From NCBI RefSeq assembly GCF_008042045.1, contig NZ_RDBP01000012.1, positions 2,640,989 through 2,686,030 on the forward strand: a stretch of 45,042 nt of DNA, written 5' to 3'. Made by a program: the position numbers and the translations under genes. The DNA comes from Streptomyces sp. T39 (lineage in GTDB: Bacteria > Actinomycetota > Actinomycetes > Streptomycetales > Streptomycetaceae). Positions 16,169 to 23,563 of this stretch are shown here, piece by piece (position 1 is the stretch's first letter; each line of letters starts with the position of its first letter). A model generated the notes under the pieces. That model was not told the origin of the DNA. It was given only the letters and a program-made list of their open reading frames with translations, and did no database searches.

Positions 16169-17467
16169 ATGTCGAGCCCCGTTCACCCGGAGGAGCCGGT
16201 CCGCCCCGGCTACCGCGCCGTTTTCCGTGTCCGCGAGTTCCGCGCCGTGTTCGCCGCCCATCTGCTCTCCCTGCTGGGTGTCGTCGTCGCGGAGATCTCG
16301 CTCACCGTCCTCGTCTACGGACTCACCGGCTCCCCGCTGCTCGGTGCGCTGACCTTCGCGCTCGGATTCCTCCCCTATGTGGTCGGCGGGACGCTGCTCG
16401 CCTCGGTGGCCGACCGTCACCCCGCCCGGCGGGTGCTGGTCGTCTGCGACCTGGTCTGCGGGGGCTGCGCCCTGCTGATGGCGCTCCCCGGCACCCCGGT
16501 CGCGGTCCTGCTGGCGCTGCGCTGCGCGCTCGCCGCCGTCGCGCCCGTCTTCACCGGGACGCGGGCCGCGGCCCTCACCGACATCCTCGGCGAGGGCGAG
16601 CTCTACGTCCTCGGGCGTTCCCTGTTGCGGATCGTCTCCCAGAGCGCGATGTTCGCCGGTTTCGGTGCGGGCGGCCTGCTGCTCGCCTTCGTGTCACCGC
16701 GCCGGGCGATCTGCCTGACCGTGCTGACGTTCCTGTGCTCGGCGCTGCTGCTGCGCTTCGGCACCCGGGCCAGGCCGGCGCGGGCCGGGCAGGCCCCGAG
16801 GACCCCGGCCGCGGCCGATTCGCTCGCCGCCGCCCGGCGGCTGCTCGCCGACCGGCGGGTCCGGGCGCTGATGCTGCTCTTCTGGATCCCCGCGCTGTTC
16901 GTCGTCGCGCCCGAGGCGCTGGCCGCCCCCTATGCCGACGCGCTCGGCGCGGGCCCCGGTGCCGTCGGGCTGATGATGAGCGCCATGGCCGTCGGCCATG
17001 TGGGCGCCGAGCTGTACGCCGGGTCCAGGCTGAGCCCCCGCAGCCGCGACCGGATCGTGCTCCCGCTCGCCGCGCTCGGCACGGTGCCGCTCGCCGGGTA
17101 CGCGTTCCTCCCCGACCTGGGCTGGGCGCTGCTGCTGCTGGTGCTGAGCGGGGCGAGTGCGGCCTACCTCATCGGGCTCGACCGCTGGTTCGTCGGCGCG
17201 GTGCCCGAGGAGCTGCGCGGGCGGGCGATGACCCTGATGACCGCGGGGCTGATGACGGCGCAGGGCGTGGGCATGGCGCTCGCGGGGCTCGCGGCCGAGT
17301 TCTGGCCGGTGCACCACGTGGTGGCGGGCTCCGGGGTGCTCGGTGCCCTGTGCTGCCTGGTGCTGGTGGCCCGGGCCCGGCGGCACGGCGTGGGCGCCAC
17401 GGCACTCGCGGCACCCGTGCCGACCGAGGTGCGAGACGGGGCTGACCACGATGTGACCAATGGGTAA
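16169..17467 (+). CDS. MFS transporter, drug-exporter type
   Basis: A 432-residue major-facilitator protein with about 12 hydrophobic segments. The loop between segments 2 and 3 holds LASVADRHPARRVLVVCD, the A-motif region that marks MFS exporters. A long basic central loop (RARPARAGQAPRTPAAADS) separates the two halves. The start at the ATG at 16169 gives a short hydrophilic N-terminus before the first helix. It is divergent from the ArsR-like regulator and only 9 nt ahead of the marR gene, although that gene appears to have its own promoter. The substrate is unknown. Confidence 0.9.
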   Translation: MSSPVHPEEPVRPGYRAVFRVREFRAVFAAHLLSLLGVVVAEISLTVLVYGLTGSPLLGALTFALGFLPYVVGGTLLASVADRHPARRVLVVCDLVCGGCALLMALPGTPVAVLLALRCALAAVAPVFTGTRAAALTDILGEGELYVLGRSLLRIVSQSAMFAGFGAGGLLLAFVSPRRAICLTVLTFLCSALLLRFGTRARPARAGQAPRTPAAADSLAAARRLLADRRVRALMLLFWIPALFVVAPEALAAPYADALGAGPGAVGLMMSAMAVGHVGAELYAGSRLSPRSRDRIVLPLAALGTVPLAGYAFLPDLGWALLLLVLSGASAAYLIGLDRWFVGAVPEELRGRAMTLMTAGLMTAQGVGMALAGLAAEFWPVHHVVAGSGVLGALCCLVLVARARRHGVGATALAAPVPTEVRDGADHDVTNG

Positions 17468-17470
17468 GGT
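17442..17470 (+). promoter_or_regulatory. Promoter of leaderless marR inside the end of the MFS gene
   Basis: CTGACC (17442-17447), a 17-bp spacer and TAAGGT (17465-17470) lie exactly where a leaderless transcript would need them: the GTG start is 7 nt after the -10 box. The -10 overlaps the transporter stop codon TAA. Confidence 0.6.
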
Positions 17471-17476
17471 CGTGCC

Positions 17477-17986
17477 GTGCCGAAGCCGCTCAGTCTCTCC
17501 TTCGATCCCATCGCCCGGGCCGACGAGCTCTGGAAGCAGCGCTGGGGTCCCGTGCCCTCGATGGCGGCGATCACCTCGATCATGCGGGCGCACCAGATCC
17601 TGCTCTCCGAGGTGGACGCGGTCGTCAAGCCGTACGGCCTGACCTTCGCCCGCTACGAGGCGCTGGTGCTGCTCACCTTCTCCAAGGCGGGTGAGCTGCC
17701 GATGTCCAAGATCGGCGAGCGGCTGATGGTGCACCCGACCTCGGTGACCAACACCGTGGACCGGCTGGTCCGCTCCGGGCTGGTCGCCAAGCGTCCCAAC
17801 CCGAACGACGGGCGCGGCACCCTCGCCTCCATCACGGACAAGGGCCGCGAGGTGGTCGAGGCGGCCACCCGCGACCTGATGGACATGGACTTCGGCCTCG
17901 GCACCTACGACTCCGACGAGTGCGCCGAGATCTTCGCGATGCTGCGGCCGCTGCGGGTGGCCGCGCACGACTTCGACGAGGCGTAG
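17477..17986 (+). CDS. MarR-family transcriptional regulator
   Basis: A 169-residue MarR protein. The DNA-binding part is residues 55-115: LPMSKIGERLMVHPTSVTNTVDRL forms the recognition unit, followed by RPNPNDGRGTLASITDKG, the wing with its basic tip. The N-terminus is somewhat extended (ADELWKQRWGPVPSM). The GTG start at 17477 lacks an SD and is preceded by a -10 box at leaderless spacing. It follows the MFS exporter in the same direction and precedes a DUF3817 gene. Possible targets are these neighbours; the ligand is unknown. Confidence 0.94.
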   Translation: MPKPLSLSFDPIARADELWKQRWGPVPSMAAITSIMRAHQILLSEVDAVVKPYGLTFARYEALVLLTFSKAGELPMSKIGERLMVHPTSVTNTVDRLVRSGLVAKRPNPNDGRGTLASITDKGREVVEAATRDLMDMDFGLGTYDSDECAEIFAMLRPLRVAAHDFDEA

Positions 17987-17994
17987 GGCCTTCG

Positions 17995-18030
17995 TCCGGA
18001 TCGGGGCACGCGCGCCCGCCGCGATCCGGA
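17995..18030 (+). terminator. Hairpin after the second marR gene
   Basis: TCCGGATCG (17995-18003) and CGATCCGGA (18022-18030) form a perfect 9-bp stem 9 nt after the stop. It lies upstream of the next gene's own -10 box, which separates the two transcripts. Confidence 0.6.
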
Positions 18031-18084
18031 GGAGGGGCCCCGGCCCCCGGCAACCCCCTCGAAGATCGCCCTGTCGGGCCCGGT

Positions 18085-18090
18085 TACGCT
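18085..18090 (+). promoter_or_regulatory. -10 box for leaderless DUF3817 transcript
   Basis: TACGCT ends 7 nt before the ATG at 18098 and no SD is present in between. The -35 is unclear. Confidence 0.5.
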
Positions 18091-18097
18091 CGATGCC

Positions 18098-18430
18098 ATG
18101 AAAGCGAATGTGCTGACCCGTTACCGGGTGATGGCGTACATCACCGCCGTCTGGCTGCTCGTGTTCACGGGCGCCATCGTCCTGAAGTACGGGTTCGACA
18201 CCGGCGACACCATGCTGATCTCGCAGATCCACGGTGTGCTGTTCATCGTCTACGTGATCTTCGCCTTCGATCTGGGGTCGAAGGCGAAGTGGCCGTTCGG
18301 GAAGCTGCTGTGGGTGCTGGCCGCGGGCTGCATCCCGTTCGCCTCCTTCTTCGTGGAGCCGAAGGTCACCCGCGAGGCCCGCGCCCTGATCGACGGCGGC
18401 ACCGCGGCACCGGCCCGGGCCGAGGCGTAG
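18098..18430 (+). CDS. DUF3817 small membrane protein
   Basis: A 110-residue protein with three hydrophobic segments (about residues 12-30, 42-60 and 69-88) and the family signature QIHGVLFIVYVIFAFDLGSKAKWPFGK. It closes with a charged helix VTREARALI. It is a paralogue of the protein encoded at 14312-14656, sharing the IHG-LF-VYV core and the F-LP/IPF-FF-E end. The function is unknown. Its -10 box and terminator hairpins on both sides suggest it is transcribed alone. Confidence 0.9.
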   Translation: MKANVLTRYRVMAYITAVWLLVFTGAIVLKYGFDTGDTMLISQIHGVLFIVYVIFAFDLGSKAKWPFGKLLWVLAAGCIPFASFFVEPKVTREARALIDGGTAAPARAEA

Positions 18431-18455
18431 CACTCCGGGCTGCACGGGTCCTCCG

Positions 18456-18484
18456 AAGCGCCGCGGGCACGGCTCGCGGCGCTT
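18456..18484 (+). terminator. Hairpin between the DUF3817 gene and icmA
   Basis: AAGCGCCGCG (18456-18465) and CGCGGCGCTT (18475-18484) make a perfect 10-bp stem with a 9-nt loop, ending in TTT. It stops 5 nt before the predicted icmA -35, insulating that promoter. Confidence 0.75.
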
Positions 18485-18489
18485 TGCCG

Positions 18490-18519
18490 TCGACAGATAG
18501 TAGGACGTCCTAGTAAATT
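18490..18519 (+). promoter_or_regulatory. icmA promoter with a palindromic operator in its spacer
   Basis: TCGACA (18490-18495, 5 of 6 to TTGACA), an 18-bp spacer and TAAATT (18514-18519) precede the ATG by 6 nt, the geometry of a leaderless transcript. The spacer contains the perfect 12-bp palindrome TAGGACGTCCTA (18501-18512). A protein bound there would block RNA polymerase, so repression, probably by an acyl-CoA-type sensor, is inferred. Confidence 0.65.
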
Positions 18520-18525
18520 CGAAGC

Positions 18526-20226
18526 ATGGACGCTGACGCCATCGAGGAAGGCCGCCGTCGCTGGCAGGCCCGTTACGACAAGGCCCGCAAGCGGGACGCG
18601 GACTTCACCACGCTCTCCGGGGACGAGGTGCAGCCGGTCTACGGCCCGCGCCCCGGGGACCACTACGAGGGCTTCGAGCGCATCGGCTGGCCCGGCGAGT
18701 ACCCCTTCACCCGGGGTCTGCACGCCACCGGCTACCGGGGCAGGACCTGGACCATCCGCCAGTTCGCCGGCTTCGGCAACGCCGAGCAGACCAACGAGCG
18801 CTACAAGATGATCCTCGCCGCCGGCGGCGGCGGACTCTCGGTCGCCTTCGACATGCCCACGCTCATGGGCCGCGACTCGGACGACCCGCGTTCGCTCGGC
18901 GAGGTCGGCCACTGCGGTGTCGCCATCGACTCCGCGGCCGACATGGAGGTCCTGTTCAAGGACATCCCTCTCGGCGACGTCACGACGTCCATGACCATCT
19001 CGGGTCCGGCCGTCCCGGTCTTCTGCATGTACCTGGTCGCGGCCGAGCGCCAGGGCGTCGACCCCGCCGTGCTCAACGGCACCCTGCAGACCGACATCTT
19101 CAAGGAGTACATCGCGCAGAAGGAGTGGCTCTTCCAGCCCGAGCCGCATCTGCGTCTGATCGGCGACCTGATGGAGCACTGCGCGCAGGGCATCCCCGCG
19201 TACAAGCCGCTCTCGGTCTCCGGCTACCACATCCGCGAGGCCGGCGCGACGGCCGCGCAGGAGCTCGCGTACACCCTCGCCGACGGCTTCGGCTACGTGG
19301 AGCTCGGCCTCTCCCGCGGCCTGGACGTCGACACCTTCGCCCCCGGCCTCTCCTTCTTCTTCGACGCCCACCTCGACTTCTTCGAGGAGATCGCCAAGTT
19401 CCGCGCCGCGCGCCGGATCTGGGCGCGCTGGATGAAGGAGGTCTACGGCGCGAAGACCGACAAGGCCCAGTGGCTGCGCTTCCACACCCAGACCGCCGGT
19501 GTCTCCCTCACCGCACAGCAGCCCTACAACAACGTGGTGCGCACCGCGGTCGAGGCGCTGTCCGCCGTCCTCGGCGGCACCAACTCCCTCCACACCAACG
19601 CCCTGGACGAGACCCTCGCGCTCCCCTCCGAGCAGGCCGCGGAGATCGCCCTGCGCACCCAGCAGGTGCTGATGGAGGAGACGGGCGTCGCCAACGTGGC
19701 GGACCCGCTCGGCGGTTCCTGGTACGTGGAGCAGCTGACCGACCGCATCGAGGCGGACGCCGAGAAGATCTTCGACCGGATCAAGGAGCGGGGGCTGCGG
19801 GCGCACCCCGACGGCAGGCACCCGATCGGCCCGATCACCTCGGGCATCCTGCGCGGCATCGAGGACGGCTGGTTCACCGGCGAGATCGCCGAGTCCGCCT
19901 TCCGCTACCAGCAGGCCCTGGAGAAGGGCGAGAAGAAGGTCGTCGGCGTCAACACGGCCACCGGCTCCGTCACCGGCGACCTGGAGATCCTCCGGGTCAG
20001 CCACGAGGTCGAGCGGGAGCAGGTGCGGGTGCTCGGCGACCGCAGGGACGGGCGCGACGAGGCGCGTGTGCGGTCCACCCTGGACGCGATGCTGGCCGCC
20101 GCCCGCGACGGCTCCAACATGATCGGGCCGATGCTGGAGGCGGTCCGCGCCGAGGCGACGCTCGGCGAGATCTGCGGCGTCCTGCGCGACGAGTGGGGCG
20201 TCTACACGGAGCCCCCGGGCTTCTGA
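18526..20226 (+). CDS. icmA: Isobutyryl-CoA mutase large subunit
   Basis: This 566-residue protein is the TIM-barrel substrate-binding subunit of a B12-dependent acyl-CoA mutase; the cobalamin-binding small subunit is separate. Two residues separate the families. Methylmalonyl-CoA mutase has Tyr and Arg to hold the substrate carboxylate, whereas this protein has Phe80 (IRQFAGFG) and Gln198 (YIAQKE), the IcmA pair. The length also equals that of known IcmA proteins and is shorter than MCM large subunits. It interconverts isobutyryl-CoA and n-butyryl-CoA, linking valine catabolism to butyrate units for polyketides. The small subunit icmB is not in the window. The ATG at 18526 seems leaderless. 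MeaB at 5898 could service it. Confidence 0.95.
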   Translation: MDADAIEEGRRRWQARYDKARKRDADFTTLSGDEVQPVYGPRPGDHYEGFERIGWPGEYPFTRGLHATGYRGRTWTIRQFAGFGNAEQTNERYKMILAAGGGGLSVAFDMPTLMGRDSDDPRSLGEVGHCGVAIDSAADMEVLFKDIPLGDVTTSMTISGPAVPVFCMYLVAAERQGVDPAVLNGTLQTDIFKEYIAQKEWLFQPEPHLRLIGDLMEHCAQGIPAYKPLSVSGYHIREAGATAAQELAYTLADGFGYVELGLSRGLDVDTFAPGLSFFFDAHLDFFEEIAKFRAARRIWARWMKEVYGAKTDKAQWLRFHTQTAGVSLTAQQPYNNVVRTAVEALSAVLGGTNSLHTNALDETLALPSEQAAEIALRTQQVLMEETGVANVADPLGGSWYVEQLTDRIEADAEKIFDRIKERGLRAHPDGRHPIGPITSGILRGIEDGWFTGEIAESAFRYQQALEKGEKKVVGVNTATGSVTGDLEILRVSHEVEREQVRVLGDRRDGRDEARVRSTLDAMLAAARDGSNMIGPMLEAVRAEATLGEICGVLRDEWGVYTEPPGF

Positions 20227-20242
20227 CCCCGGCCGATCCGAG

Positions 20243-20280
20243 CGGCCTCCCGTCCGTGCACCGGCACGGACGGGAGGCCG
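20243..20280. terminator. Strong bidirectional terminator between icmA and tetR
   Basis: CGGCCTCCCGTCCGTGC (20243-20259) and GCACGGACGGGAGGCCG (20264-20280) form a perfect 17-bp stem with a 4-nt loop, followed by TTT. The flanking genes converge on it. Confidence 0.9.
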
Positions 20281-20311
20281 TTTCCGCGCTGCCGCACCGG
20301 TCTCCTCGGCG

Positions 20312-20947
20312 TCAGCCGGAGAGCGCGCCGAGGCCGGAGAGCAGCAGGAGCGTGAAACGGCGGGCCCACTCCTCGTCCACCGGCTCCGCGCTCACCAGCG
20401 TCCGGTGCACCACGGCACCCGCGACGACGTCGAACACCAGGTCCGTGTTGCGGGCCGCGGCCAGGGGGTCGTCCTCGGAGGGCAGCTCGCCGCGTTCCTG
20501 GGCGCGCCTGCGCCCGTCCACCACCAGCCGCTTCTGCCGCTCGACGATCGCCGACCGGATCCGCGCGCGCAGCGCGTCGTCGCACGTGGACTCCGCGACG
20601 ACCCCCATCAGCGCCGTCTTGGTCTCCGGATGCCCGAGCAGTTCGGCGAACTGGAGGACCACGCCCTCCACGTCGGCGGCCAGGCTGCCCCGGTCGGGGA
20701 GTTCGAGTGCGTCGAAGAGGACCGCGACCGCGTCGACGACCAGTTCGTTCTTGTTCGCCCAGCGGCGGTACAGCGTGGTCTTGGCGACGCCCGCACGGGC
20801 CGCCACATCGGCCATGGTCAGCTTCGACCAGCCCAGTTCCACCAGTGACGCCCGGGTGGCACGGAGGATCGCCTCGTCCGCCTCGGTGCTCCGGGGGCGG
20901 CCGGTACGTCCCCTACGTGGTGGTTCGGGGCAGGTTCTGCTGGGCAT
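20312..20947 (-). CDS. TetR-family transcriptional regulator
   Basis: A 211-residue repressor. The N-terminal helix-turn-helix (about 45-64: MADVAARAGVAKTTLYRRW) is followed by NKNELVVDAVAVLFDAL and the all-helical ligand domain. The ATG at 20945-20947 is chosen over an in-frame GTG at 20995 because the perfect palindrome TACCGGCCGGTA (20959-20970) lies just upstream of it and would otherwise be coding. The basic stretch PPRRGRTGRPRSTE precedes the HTH as in many actinobacterial TetRs. It converges on icmA and diverges from the thioredoxin-TPR gene. Autoregulation is likely; other targets are unknown. Confidence 0.9.
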   Translation of the reverse strand: MPSRTCPEPPRRGRTGRPRSTEADEAILRATRASLVELGWSKLTMADVAARAGVAKTTLYRRWANKNELVVDAVAVLFDALELPDRGSLAADVEGVVLQFAELLGHPETKTALMGVVAESTCDDALRARIRSAIVERQKRLVVDGRRRAQERGELPSEDDPLAAARNTDLVFDVVAGAVVHRTLVSAEPVDEEWARRFTLLLLSGLGALSG

Positions 20948-20958
20948 GCCCGAGACCA

Positions 20959-20970
20959 TACCGGCCGGTA
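20959..20970. promoter_or_regulatory. Palindrome in front of tetR, probable autoregulatory site
   Basis: TACCGGCCGGTA is a perfect 12-bp palindrome 11 nt upstream of the tetR ATG, the usual place for a TetR operator. Confidence 0.55.
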
Positions 20971-21032
20971 GACGGATCCCTGTGAGGCAGTTCACCGGGT
21001 AAATCTCACACGCCGCGCGCCCCGGACAGATA

Positions 21033-21049
21033 CGCTACGACCCGTAGCG
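21033..21049. promoter_or_regulatory. Small inverted repeat upstream of the thioredoxin-TPR gene
   Basis: CGCTAC (21033-21038) and GTAGCG (21044-21049) flank GACCC in the tetR/thioredoxin divergent region. It overlaps TACGCT (21031-21036), a -10-like box on the plus strand. Confidence 0.35.
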
Positions 21050-21175
21050 AAAGCCCGGCCGCACCGGCCGGACCGAGCGACGACCACAAGGCGCCGAGGT
21101 GGGGACCCGGTGCCGTCCCGCCGGATCCTGCGTCCGGCTTTTCACTTGTGCGCGCGGAAGGGGGAGGATGTACGC

Positions 21176-22141
21176 ATGCAGCCAAGGAACATGTCCATGA
21201 GCGGCGTCGTCGACCTCGCCGCGGTGAAGGCGGCCGGTGAGGCCAAGGCGAAGGCCGAGCAGGCCCGCGCCGAGTCCGCCCGGCAGGGCGGCGGCGGTGC
21301 CGTGTCGCCCGCCAGTCTGGTGATCGACACCGACGAGGCGGGCTTCGAGCGCGATGTCCTGCAGCGCTCCACCGAAGTCCCGGTCGTCATCGACTTCTGG
21401 GCCGAGTGGTGCGAGCCGTGCAAGCAGCTCAGCCCGCTGCTCGACCGCCTGGCCCACGAGTACAACGGCCGCTTCGTCCTCGCCAAGATCGACGTGGACG
21501 CCAACCAGATGCTGATGCAGCAGTTCGGTGTGCAGGGCATTCCGGCCGTGTTCGCCGTGGTGGCCGGCCAGGCGCTCCCGCTCTTCCAGGGTGCCGCCCC
21601 CGAGGCGCAGATCCGCCAGACCCTCGACCAGCTGGTCCAGGTGGCCGAGGAGCGTTTCGGGCTGACCGGGCTCACGGTCGACGCGGACGGCGCACCGCCG
21701 GAGGCCGCCGCCCCGGTCGCGGGCCCGCACGACGGCCTGCTGGGCGCGGCCATGGACGCGCTGGACGCCGGTGACTTCGGCGGCGCGGTCCAGGCCTACC
21801 GGAACGTCCTCGCGGACGATCCGGGCAACACGGAGGCCAGGCTCGGCCTCGCCCAGGCCGAACTGCTGGGCCGGGTGGCGGGCATGGACGCGCAGGTGGT
21901 GCGCAAGGCCGCCGCGGACGGCCCGGCGGACGTCCCGGCGCAGATCGCCGCCGCGGACCTGGACCTCGTCGGAGGCCACGTCGAGGACGCCTTCGGCCGG
22001 CTGGTGGAGACCGTCCGGCGGACGGCCGGCGACGACCGGGACGCGGCGCGGGTGCGGCTGCTCGAACTCTTCGAGGTCGTCGGCCCCGACGACCCGCGGG
22101 TGACGGCCGCACGCCAGGCGCTGGCGAGAGTGCTCTTCTGA
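21176..22141 (+). CDS. YbbN/CnoX-like thioredoxin-TPR co-chaperone
   Basis: A 321-residue protein. Residues 1-45 are an Ala/Gln-rich helix, 46-160 a thioredoxin domain with Cys79 and Cys82 in DFWAEWCEPCKQL and cis-Pro123 in GIPAVF, and 190-321 TPR-like repeats (DAGDFGGAVQAYRNVLADDPGN, then the TPR_20-type end). The CxxC is CEPC, not the classical CGPC, so redox potential may differ; many YbbN-like proteins act as holdases rather than reductases. The ATG at 21176 has GGGGGAGG 8 nt upstream. It diverges from tetR. The role in protein quality control is inferred from the domain pair. Confidence 0.92.
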   Translation: MQPRNMSMSGVVDLAAVKAAGEAKAKAEQARAESARQGGGGAVSPASLVIDTDEAGFERDVLQRSTEVPVVIDFWAEWCEPCKQLSPLLDRLAHEYNGRFVLAKIDVDANQMLMQQFGVQGIPAVFAVVAGQALPLFQGAAPEAQIRQTLDQLVQVAEERFGLTGLTVDADGAPPEAAAPVAGPHDGLLGAAMDALDAGDFGGAVQAYRNVLADDPGNTEARLGLAQAELLGRVAGMDAQVVRKAAADGPADVPAQIAAADLDLVGGHVEDAFGRLVETVRRTAGDDRDAARVRLLELFEVVGPDDPRVTAARQALARVLF

Positions 22142-22234
22142 GACACCGCCCGTCCGGACCGCGGACACCCTGTTGGCGTCACGTTGACAGCGCTTCTGAC
22201 AACGGCGTCCCGTACGGGTGGTTCTGACGGTTTT

Positions 22235-22270
22235 ACGGCGGTGGCACCGGCTCGGTGTCACCGCCGTTTT
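22235..22270 (+). terminator. Rho-independent terminator with T tract
   Basis: ACGGCGGTGGCACCG (22235-22249) pairs with CGGTGTCACCGCCGT (22253-22267) with one G-T wobble, a 3-nt loop, and TTTT at the 3' end. It ends the thioredoxin-TPR transcript. Confidence 0.9.
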
Positions 22271-22823
22271 GGCGACACGGTGACAAATCGCGCGGTTGCT
22301 TTACCAAAACTTGGCAATCGGGGTGCCTGTTACTGCGAGTACTCCAACTCGGCGCATCTGTCCGGTTATCGCCACCTTTTCTCCTTTGTGGTTCGTCACA
22401 AAGCGGCACCCTCTGTGCACGCTCGGCGTCAGCCAGTCGTGGCGTGGTTATCAGGCCGTTACTAGCGAGTAACGAACCCCCTTGTGCCGGGGCGGGTAAT
22501 GGACAACGATCGGCGACGCTCGGTCCAATACCGCACCAGCCCGGCTCCCAGTCGTGCCGCGGTCCGTTGGGTCCCCACCGGGCCGGTCGGCGGCAGTGGC
22601 GCCGGCCGCGGACAGGGGGGTTCCTGCCGAACGGCAGGGCCTGTCCGACCGGTTGCGCGAGAGTGCGGCCAGTGGTTGTCGCTCGGGGGTGATCGCCGGT
22701 GTCTCGGACGCGTTGCGGCCGATGTGTACGGGCGCTCTCCTTCCCGAGGACGTAGCACTTCTCCCATCCCAGGACGGGCCGACGGTCCGGACCGGAGATG
22801 TACGTCCGAGAAGGAGGAAAGTC
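22271..22823 (+). promoter_or_regulatory. Long gene-free leader of the DUF6230 operon with paired motifs
   Basis: These 553 nt hold no credible gene. The first ~190 nt are unusually AT-rich for this DNA. TTACTGCGAGTA at 22330-22341 resembles the perfect inverted repeat CGTTACT-AGCG-AGTAACG at 22457-22474, so one regulator may bind twice. CTTTGTG-GTTCGT-CACAAAG at 22384-22403 has a GTG-N6-CAC core of the type reported for Streptomyces Crp (from memory). The last ~350 nt are ordinary GC-rich DNA. The start site is not identified. The ribosome site AGGAGG is just before the DUF6230 ATG. Confidence 0.55.
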
Positions 22824-23468
22824 ATGGAGTCTGTGGCTCGTGGCGGAACCAGATGGAAGCGGTTCGCCCTTGTCATGGTGCCGAGTGTGGCCGCAACGGC
22901 CGCGATAGGCATCGGTCTGGCCCAGGGCGCGCTCGCCGCGTCGTTCAGCATTTCCGGCCAGGAGTTCAAGGTCAAGGCGGACAGCCTGGCCGGTACCAAC
23001 TTCGTGCAGTACGGCAGCGTCGCGTCCGGCAAGACCCTGGACGGCAAGGACTTCGCCGCTCCGGTGGCCGTGTCCGGGTTCAAGAGCGCGACCATCACGA
23101 ACATGTGCCAGTCGGTCGTCACGCCCGACGTCCCGTTCATCGGCAGCGTCAGCCTTGAGCTGCGTGCCGGTACGGACCCGAAGAAGCCGGTCGAGGCGTC
23201 CAACCTCTACCTGGACGTCTCCGAACTCAAGGCCGACGCCGAGTTCGGCAACATCGACATCGGTGTGGCCGCCGGCTCGCTGGCCAAGAAGGACGGCGAC
23301 CCGGGCATCCAGCCCGGTACCAGGGCCAACCCGTACGGCTTCGGCCAGCGCGCCGACACGGCCAAGCTGACCGGCGTCGAGCAGAAGGCGTGGGCGACCA
23401 CGGCCGGGACGTTCAAGCTCAGCGGCCTGAAGCTGAAGCTGCACAAGGGCGTCAAGGAGTGCTTTTAA
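22824..23468 (+). CDS. DUF6230 exported or anchored protein
   Basis: A 214-residue protein. WKRFALVMVPSVAATAAIGIGLAQ (about 11-34) is a signal peptide or anchor with a possible ALA-AS cleavage site at 38/39. The mature part is beta-rich with many Lys-Ala-Asp strands (FKVKADSLAGTNFVQYG, LYLDVSELKADAEF) and ends in KECF; one cysteine sits in NMCQSV and one at the C-terminal end, perhaps disulfide-bonded. AGGAGG is 6 nt before the ATG. The family is restricted, as far as I know, to actinomycetes and has no assigned function; some copies were once labelled cholesterol esterase. It heads an operon with DUF6114. Confidence 0.9.
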   Translation: MESVARGGTRWKRFALVMVPSVAATAAIGIGLAQGALAASFSISGQEFKVKADSLAGTNFVQYGSVASGKTLDGKDFAAPVAVSGFKSATITNMCQSVVTPDVPFIGSVSLELRAGTDPKKPVEASNLYLDVSELKADAEFGNIDIGVAAGSLAKKDGDPGIQPGTRANPYGFGQRADTAKLTGVEQKAWATTAGTFKLSGLKLKLHKGVKECF

Positions 23469-23563
23469 GGGCTGACGCCCCTGGGAACGGGCGGGTGGGC
23501 CCCCGTGGTTCCGCCCGCCCGTCCCATTTCACATCGCACCACCAGCATCAGGGAGCTTTTTCC

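Noticed and set aside
18526..20226. Calling the mutase methylmalonyl-CoA mutase
   Set aside because: The substrate-pocket residues are Phe80 and Gln198, as in isobutyryl-CoA mutase, rather than Tyr and Arg.
22184..22465. TTG-started 93-codon frame in the DUF6230 leader
   Set aside because: It reads through a strong terminator hairpin, has no ribosome site, and ends inside an inverted repeat. It is regulatory DNA instead.
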